From UWMA-0277 sp965183885 (lineage in GTDB: Bacteria; Bacteroidota; Bacteroidia; Flavobacteriales; BACL11): a DNA stretch of 64,000 nucleotides. Location: positions 248,001 to 312,000 of the forward strand of contig OZ238992.1 in assembly GCA_965183885.1 (NCBI GenBank). The letters are read 5' to 3'. Made by a program: the position numbers and the translations under genes. The notes beneath the pieces are model-generated. The model saw only the letters and a list, made by a program, of their open reading frames with translations, was not told the origin of the DNA and did not search any database. Below are positions 58,857-64,000 of this stretch, one piece after another. Numbering within the stretch: position 1 is the stretch's first letter; the number at the start of each line of letters is the position of its first letter.

Positions 58857-60872
58857 TTACTTTTTTTCTTCAACTACTTCTTCTTTAACCTTAGGAACAT
58901 AATCTTCTCTTAATACTTTAAAAGATGTTCTTCTGTTATACTGATTTGCTTTTTCTCTATTCTTCTTAAACCTTATTTTTCTAATATATCTTTGAGTTAA
59001 CACATCACCAACTTTAAACCTACCATCTTTAATCTCGATTACAAGAGGCTCACTTTCACCCATTCCTTTTGCAACAAGCTGACCTGCATCAATTCCTTGG
59101 CTTACTAAATACTTAACACAAGCATCTGCTCTTTTTTGAGAAAGCACTTGGTTTTGCTTATCCGTTCCTTTGTAATCAGTATGAGATTTTAACTCAATAA
59201 CTACATTAGGGTTATCTTTTAATGTTTCAGCTAAGATATCTAAATCAATAATTGATTGAGGTCTTAGATCCCACTTTGCAAAGTCATACTCAATCCTAGG
59301 CAAAATAATTTCTTTCTTTACAGGATCAACTGATAAGTCAACAACAAACACTTTATTAAACTCTACTCCAATAGTAGTCTCACTAACTGACTTTGTTAAA
59401 TACCCCTCAGTATTTACGACAATTTCATACGAAGTTAAAGGCTTTAATACAAACTTATACATTCCTGTATTGTCTGTTTCTGATATTAAGCTACTACCAT
59501 CACTTCCTATTAACTGTACATTAATAGCCGTCATTATTGCTCCAGTTTTAGAATCTGTAACTATACCTTTTAAAGAAAGCTCTAATGGAGGTAGTTCAAA
59601 TTGGTAAATATCGTCACCTCCTTTACCTCCATCTCTATTAGATGTTAAGTACCCTCTTTCCCCTGACTTTTCAACAATCATACCAAAATCATCTGCTGAT
59701 GAATTAACAGGAGATTTTAAATTAACAGGAAGAATATATGCTCCATTTTCATCTTGAGATGTTTTATATACATCTAAACCTCCCATACCAACATGACCAT
59801 TAGATGAGAAATAAATTGTTCCATCAGAATGTAAGAAAGGAAACATTTCATCACCAGGAGTATTTACTAAAGGTCCTAAGTTAATAGGAGTACTCCAAGT
59901 ATTTCTTTTTTCTTTCTTTACTATCCAAAGGTCTTTCCCTCCATAACCACCTGACAAATCAGATGAGAAGATTAAAACTGTTTCATCTTCACTTAAGGTA
60001 GGATGGCCAACAGTAGTATTACTATCTACTTTTATCTGTAGGATTTGAGGTTCTCCCCATAATTTTCCTTTACGTTTAGCTACGTAAATACCACAACCTA
60101 AAGCTTTTTTCTTTTCAACTTTACACTGTGTAAGATACATAACTGTACCTCTTTTATTTAAAGAAACAGAACCTTCATTTCCTTTAGTATTAACAGGCTC
60201 AGGAACTACAACTGGGGCACTCCATTTTCCTTTTTTATTTATTCTTGTAAGATATACGTCTGAAAAAGCTTCTCCAGTACGCTCATCAATATCATCAGTG
60301 ATTCCTCCTGAACGAGAAGATGTAAAGTACATTTCAGTATACTCTCCATTACCAAAAGCTGGAGAATAATCACTATTTCTTGAATTTACTAAAGGCATAA
60401 GCTCTACCTTGTAACGCGTTGGAAGGTCTTTCCATTTTAAAGCAAAGTCACAAGACTTAAGCCCCATTTCACCACTAACATCTGAAGGATTTAACTCAAT
60501 ATATTTTTCATACTGAACTTTTGCTTCAGTAAAATCTTCTTGCATTCGTAAAGCATCAGCATACCTTAAATATACAATTACATCAGGATATTTTGCTTTT
60601 ATAGCTCTTTTAAAATAACTCTCAGCTCTTTTAATGTTACCTGACATACGGTAACACTCAGCTTGCTTAAAAATAATTTCAGCTTTTAAAGCTCTATTTT
60701 TAGTTTTTTTATAGGCCTTCTTGTATAATTCAGCAGCCTTCACATATTGTTCAAGATTAAAAGCATTATCAGCTTTTATCATTTTTCTATTCTTTTTCTG
60801 TGCATAAACTTCTGTTTGTGACACTGAAAACAAGAAAACAAATATTGCAAGTAAACGTAAAACTCTTTTCAT
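58857..60872 (-). CDS. OmpA-family protein with TPR, propeller and CarboxypepD domains (PorE-like)
   Basis: 671 residues with a signal peptide (LLAIFVFLFSVSQTEVYAQ). Domains in order: TPR units (about 30-145, AFNLEQYVKAAELYKKAYKK), a PD40/WD40-like propeller (about 170-430, YFTSSRSGG, VLIFSSDLSGGYGGKDLW, YFSSNGHVGMGGLDVY, YLTSNRDGGKGGDDIY), a carboxypeptidase-regulatory-like domain (435-520), and a C-terminal OmpA domain (about 535-650, VIELKSHTDYKGTDKQN, RADACVKYLVSQGI) that binds peptidoglycan. This order and length equal Porphyromonas PorE, a T9SS component. Flavobacteria have several such paralogues, so PorE identity is not certain. Confidence 0.85.
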   Translation of the reverse strand: MKRVLRLLAIFVFLFSVSQTEVYAQKKNRKMIKADNAFNLEQYVKAAELYKKAYKKTKNRALKAEIIFKQAECYRMSGNIKRAESYFKRAIKAKYPDVIVYLRYADALRMQEDFTEAKVQYEKYIELNPSDVSGEMGLKSCDFALKWKDLPTRYKVELMPLVNSRNSDYSPAFGNGEYTEMYFTSSRSGGITDDIDERTGEAFSDVYLTRINKKGKWSAPVVVPEPVNTKGNEGSVSLNKRGTVMYLTQCKVEKKKALGCGIYVAKRKGKLWGEPQILQIKVDSNTTVGHPTLSEDETVLIFSSDLSGGYGGKDLWIVKKEKRNTWSTPINLGPLVNTPGDEMFPFLHSDGTIYFSSNGHVGMGGLDVYKTSQDENGAYILPVNLKSPVNSSADDFGMIVEKSGERGYLTSNRDGGKGGDDIYQFELPPLELSLKGIVTDSKTGAIMTAINVQLIGSDGSSLISETDNTGMYKFVLKPLTSYEIVVNTEGYLTKSVSETTIGVEFNKVFVVDLSVDPVKKEIILPRIEYDFAKWDLRPQSIIDLDILAETLKDNPNVVIELKSHTDYKGTDKQNQVLSQKRADACVKYLVSQGIDAGQLVAKGMGESEPLVIEIKDGRFKVGDVLTQRYIRKIRFKKNREKANQYNRRTSFKVLREDYVPKVKEEVVEEKK

Positions 60873-60966
60873 TTTAAAAATTTTATTAATTTCGCTAAAA
60901 TAACGAATAATTTGGAAATGTATCTAAATTACAAAAAGAGAATTATAACAACTTAATTGTTTATTA

Positions 60967-61974
60967 TTAAGAAGTTACAGACTTTACTGTTTTTATAATT
61001 CTTGAAGCAATCTTATATGGATCTGCATTTGAGGCTGGTCTTCTATCTTCAAGATACCCTTTCCAACCATTATCAACAGTTAAAATTGGAATTCTGATTG
61101 AAGCTCCTCTATCTGAGATACCATAGCTAAAGTCATTAATTGATGCTGTTTCGTGCAAACCTGTCAACCTTTGATCATTATGTTCCCCATAAACATCAAT
61201 ATGTTCTTTTGTAACAGGACGAAATGCTTCACAAACATCCATATATGTTTCTTTAGAACCACATTCTCTTAACGTAGTATTTGAGAAGTTAGCATGCATA
61301 CCTGAACCATTCCAATCCCCTTTAATTGGCTTTGGATGATATTCAATATAGTAATTAAATTCTTCTGTTAACCTATCTAATAAATAACGTGCTACCCAAA
61401 GCTCATCACCAGCTTTTTTCGCTCCTTTAGCAAACAATTGGAACTCCCATTGTCCACAAGCAACTTCCTGATTAATACCTTCAAAGTTAATACCTGCTTC
61501 AATACATAAATCAGCATGCTCCTCAACAAATGATCTTCCGTGTGTATTTTTCCCACCAACTGAACAGTAGTACATTCCTTGAGGACCAGGGTAACCTCCT
61601 AAAGGGAAACCTAAAGGAAGCTGAGTATCAACATCCATAATAAAATATTCTTGTTCAAAACCAAACCAGAAATCATTATCATTATCATTAATTTTTGACC
61701 TAGCATTTGAATCATGCGGAGTACCATCAGCATTCAAAACTTCAGTCATCACTAAATAACCATTTTCCCTAGCAGGATCTGGGAAAATTGCTACTGGTTT
61801 TAATAAACAGTCAGAAGAACCTCCCTTAGCTTGTCTAGTTGAACTTCCATCAAAAGCCCAAACTGAACACTCTTCTAAAGTACCATTAAAGTCTTCAACA
61901 ACTTTAGTTTTACTTCTCATATTTTGAGTTGGAGCATAACCATCTAACCAGATGTATTCTAATTTAGATTTCAT
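60967..61974 (-). CDS. glnA: Glutamine synthetase (short, eukaryote-like type II)
   Basis: 335 residues, far shorter than the 470-residue type I enzyme. EYIWLDGY and CSVWAFDGSSTRQA near 38 form the beta-grasp part. FWFGFEQEYFIMD near 103, FEGINQEVACGQWEFQLF near 163 (metal and glutamate), and KGDWNGSGMHANFSNTTLRECG near 225 are catalytic. YGISDRGASIRIP near 285 and KGYLEDRRPASNADPY complete the site. It makes glutamine from glutamate and ammonia. The gene is single. The tyrosine adenylylation site of type I is absent. Confidence 0.95.
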   Translation of the reverse strand: MKSKLEYIWLDGYAPTQNMRSKTKVVEDFNGTLEECSVWAFDGSSTRQAKGGSSDCLLKPVAIFPDPARENGYLVMTEVLNADGTPHDSNARSKINDNDNDFWFGFEQEYFIMDVDTQLPLGFPLGGYPGPQGMYYCSVGGKNTHGRSFVEEHADLCIEAGINFEGINQEVACGQWEFQLFAKGAKKAGDELWVARYLLDRLTEEFNYYIEYHPKPIKGDWNGSGMHANFSNTTLRECGSKETYMDVCEAFRPVTKEHIDVYGEHNDQRLTGLHETASINDFSYGISDRGASIRIPILTVDNGWKGYLEDRRPASNADPYKIASRIIKTVKSVTS

Positions 61975-62011
61975 AAATATTTTTTTTAATAATTAGGAAT
62001 TAATAATGCGG

Positions 62012-62044
62012 CAAATATAAGTTAAAAACAAGAATGATTTACAA
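62012..62044 (-). promoter_or_regulatory. Promoter of glnA
   Basis: The minus strand has TATATTTG at 62019-62012 followed by CCGC, and TTTTG near 62044-62042 with a 22-base spacer. The leader to the ATG at 61974 is about 32 bases. Confidence 0.5.
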
Positions 62045-62123
62045 AACAAGGGCATCCTTCAATAAAGGATTTATCAACAAATTGTTAAAGCAATAAATAA
62101 CAAATAAAAAAGAGAAACACCAG

Positions 62124-63080
62124 CTAATAGATTGAAAAGTAGAGGTATGAAAAATATATAACTAATAACAAAGCGCCTTCAATTCTTGTAACTTTTCGCT
62201 TAGAAAAAATATAAATTAGAATACCAAGTAAAAAAGTGATTGCAATCATCCATAAAAAATCAAAAGAAAGGATTGCTGCATCAGCAATAGCAACTTCTTT
62301 TACTGTAGCAGTAATACCAAGCACAGCAAGTATATTAAAGATATTAGAGCCTATTAAATTCCCTACAGCTAAATTATCTTCTTTTTTAAGTGCTGCAATA
62401 ATTGAAGTTGCTAATTCAGGAATACTCGTTCCTATTGCAACCACTGTAACAGCAATTATTCTATCCGATATATCAAACTTTTTTGCCAATGCTATAGTAC
62501 CATCAACTAGATAATCTGCTCCAAACTTCAACAATAAAACCCCTATAATTAAATAAATTACACTCTTATAAAAAGGGTCATGAGCTGCTTCCTCTAACAA
62601 TTCATCTTCATCAACTGCTGCCTTTAAATTATCTTTTCTCGACTTACGTATTAAAAGCCAAGCAAATGAAAGTAATAACAGGATAAAGAAAATACCTATA
62701 GACTGAGTAATTCCATTAAAATAATAAAGCGCCCCTCCAAAAATTAATGACGAAACCAATAACATTGGATAATTTAAAGTAGTAGTTTGCTTTGAGATAT
62801 TAATTTGAAAAATTAAAGCTGTAACCCCAAGTACCAGGGTAATATTAGCAATATTGGAACCTATAACATTACCTAAAGCAATATTACTACTCCCACCAAA
62901 CATTGCTTGCAAGCTCACAAATAACTCAGGAGCTGAAGTTGCAAATGAAACAACAGTCATCCCTACTACTAAAGTAGAAATTCGCATTTTTAAAGCTAAA
63001 GAAACTGAACCTCTAACTAATAATTCTCCTCCAAAAAAGAGCAAAACTAAACCTAATATTAAAAAGAAAACTGGCAGCAT
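62124..63080 (-). CDS. Calcium/sodium antiporter (CaCA family, YrbG-like)
   Basis: 318 residues with about ten helices in two inverted halves. Each half has the exchange motif: SFATSAPELFVSLQAMFGGSSNIALGNVIGSNIANITLVLG (about 46-85) and GTSIPELATSIIAALKKEDNLAVGNLIGSNIFNILAVLG (about 217-256). A hydrophilic loop (SRKDNLKAAVDEDELLEEAAHD, about 147-168) separates them. It expels Ca2+ in exchange for Na+ or H+. The start shares a base with the tatA stop (TAATG). Confidence 0.94.
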   Translation of the reverse strand: MLPVFFLILGLVLLFFGGELLVRGSVSLALKMRISTLVVGMTVVSFATSAPELFVSLQAMFGGSSNIALGNVIGSNIANITLVLGVTALIFQINISKQTTTLNYPMLLVSSLIFGGALYYFNGITQSIGIFFILLLLSFAWLLIRKSRKDNLKAAVDEDELLEEAAHDPFYKSVIYLIIGVLLLKFGADYLVDGTIALAKKFDISDRIIAVTVVAIGTSIPELATSIIAALKKEDNLAVGNLIGSNIFNILAVLGITATVKEVAIADAAILSFDFLWMIAITFLLGILIYIFSKRKVTRIEGALLLVIYFSYLYFSIY

Positions 63081-63280
63081 TATTTTGTTATATCAAAATC
63101 ATCTTTTATACTTGTAGCACTATCCCTAATTTCTTTTTTAATATCATTCGAAGCATCTTTCACTTCACGCATTGCTTTTCCTAGACCTTTAGCAAGTTCT
63201 GGGATTTTTTTAGAGCCAAAGAAAATAACTATAAATAATAAAACAACAATAATTTCTGGACCTCCTATAAATAATAACAT
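63080..63280 (-). CDS. tatA: Sec-independent protein translocase subunit TatA
   Basis: 66 residues from the ATG at 63280 (MLLFIGGPEIIVVLLFIVIFFGSKKIPELAKGLGKAMREVKDA). It has the TatA layout: a short N-terminal helix, the FFGSKKIPEL hinge, and an amphipathic helix with a charged tail. The frame could be extended to a TTG at 63307, but that would lie in the terminator stem. TatB-like use cannot be excluded. No TatC is in the window. Cotranscribed with the antiporter. Confidence 0.93.
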   Translation of the reverse strand: MLLFIGGPEIIVVLLFIVIFFGSKKIPELAKGLGKAMREVKDASNDIKKEIRDSATSIKDDFDITK

Positions 63281-63291
63281 ATGGCAAAAAT

Positions 63292-63322
63292 AAAAAAGCC
63301 CTCTCAATGAAAGGGCTTTTTA
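63292..63322 (-). terminator. Terminator behind secDF
   Basis: A GC-rich stem around AGCCCT and AGGGCT with A-runs to the left and T-runs to the right, between the secDF stop and tatA. Confidence 0.8.
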
Positions 63323-63340
63323 ATTAAAATTATAAACTAA

Positions 63341-64000
63341 TTATTTTCTTTTTGACTTTTCTTCTTTCTTTTTAATTGTATCCAACATAATAGGAGATGC
63401 TACAAATAATGAAGAGTAAGTACCTACTACAACCCCTACCATTAACGCAAACATAAACCCTCTAATAACTTCACCTCCAAAAATGAATATTATTAACAAT
63501 ACAAAGAATGTTGTTAAAGAGGTATTAATTGTTCTACTTAAAGTACTATTTAAAGCTCCATTAATCAATTCATATACTTCTTTCTTCTTATTATTATTCA
63601 TGTACTCTCTAACACGGTCAAATACTACCACTGTATCATTAAGTGAATATCCAATAATAGTAAGTATCGCTGCAATAAAAGCCTGATCTATTTCTAATGA
63701 GAATGGCAGAATACCATAAAACACAGAGAAAATTGAAAGAACGATTAATACATCGTGGAATACAGCAGCAACAGCACCTAAACTAAATTGCCATTTTCTA
63801 AATCTAATTAAGATATACAAGAAAATAACTAATAATGAGAAGAATACAGACCATACAGCTGCATCTTTAATATCATCTGCAATTGTAGGACCAACTTTCT
63901 GTGAACTCATAATCTCATACTGAAACCCTGTAGTAGCTAAACCTTCTGATAGTTTTGATTCAACAATCTCATCAGTAGTTATTTCAGCATTTTCAATCAT
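63341..64000 (-). CDS. secDF: Protein translocase SecDF, C-terminal (SecF) part, cut by the window edge
   Basis: 219 residues visible. The frame runs to the window edge without a stop, and the Met there is probably internal. SSQKVGPTIADDIKDAAVWSVFFSLL near 32 is the start of the SecF membrane part, and AAILTIIGYSLNDTVVVFDRVRE near 113 is the strongest SecF signature (D..NDTVVVFDR). TLSRTINTSLTTFFVLL near 152 is also typical. In Bacteroidota SecD and SecF are fused in a protein of about 1000 residues, of which this is the last fifth. It uses the proton gradient to pull proteins out of SecYEG. Confidence 0.94.
   Translation of the reverse strand: MIENAEITTDEIVESKLSEGLATTGFQYEIMSSQKVGPTIADDIKDAAVWSVFFSLLVIFLYILIRFRKWQFSLGAVAAVFHDVLIVLSIFSVFYGILPFSLEIDQAFIAAILTIIGYSLNDTVVVFDRVREYMNNNKKKEVYELINGALNSTLSRTINTSLTTFFVLLIIFIFGGEVIRGFMFALMVGVVVGTYSSLFVASPIMLDTIKKKEEKSKRK

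Overview
This 64 kb AT-rich window comes from a chromosome of Bacteroidota, most likely of the Flavobacteriales type. The evidence is the promoter signature TAnnTTTG, the near absence of Shine-Dalgarno sequences, type IX secretion (T9SS) substrates with C-terminal sorting domains, two T9SS or OmpA-like envelope components, a Na+-translocating NADH:quinone reductase, DUF4199/DUF2851/DUF3467/DUF4956/DUF5103 family proteins, and the gene order rpoB-rpoC-DUF3467. No rRNA operon, insertion sequence, prophage or CRISPR array is visible.

Layout. 0-4.5 kb: a DUF4199 membrane protein, the small SRP RNA with its own consensus promoter, recG, and an unrecognised helical protein. 4.5-11.6 kb is the most accessory-looking part: a tiny secreted peptide, a GIY-YIG-like protein, a structured non-coding stretch, an XRE regulator facing a perfect inverted repeat, two tandem secreted leucine-rich-repeat proteins that show a gene-conversion patch, and a 1010-residue T9SS cargo. 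11.6-16.8 kb: a tight operon (minus strand) of a CotH kinase-like T9SS protein, a lipoprotein, a VTC/CYTH polyphosphate polymerase, a DUF4956 membrane protein, a DUF2490 outer-membrane barrel and cytidine deaminase. 16.9-22.9 kb: mazG, an Omp28-type T9SS protein, an NqrM-like protein, apbE, a DUF1801 protein and an M43 metalloprotease. 23-28.9 kb: nqrABCDEF. ApbE attaches FMN to NqrB and NqrC, and the NqrM-like protein probably matures the iron centre, so this stretch holds the enzyme and its assembly factors. 28.9-32 kb: the T9SS Plug protein (DUF5103) and pruA.

32-46.8 kb is the central information-processing block, read leftward: four tRNAs (Thr, Tyr, Gly, Thr), tuf, tRNA-Trp, secE, nusG, rplKAJL, rpoB, rpoC and DUF3467, with hpf, xerC and rpsU upstream. 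A terminator-like hairpin sits between rplL and rpoB. 46.9-54.5 kb: a nine-gene leftward run with almost no spacing (DUF2851, PspC-like, TrkA-type K+ channel, a second PspC-like protein of 54 residues, RmlD-like reductase, AGCS symporter, helix-hairpin-helix protein, apt, acyl-CoA dehydrogenase). 54.5-64 kb: a lipoprotein behind a long regulatory region, then pyrF, prfA and a purM gene broken by one extra base, a PorE-like OmpA protein, glnA, a Ca2+/Na+ antiporter, tatA and the 3' part of secDF cut by the window edge.

The observations most worth following are the CotH/VTC/DUF4956 envelope operon, four genes whose TAnnTTTG box lies exactly four bases before the ATG (predicted leaderless mRNAs), an extended TTTGCAGCC promoter motif, a short C-terminal domain shared by three unrelated secreted proteins, and the purM frameshift.
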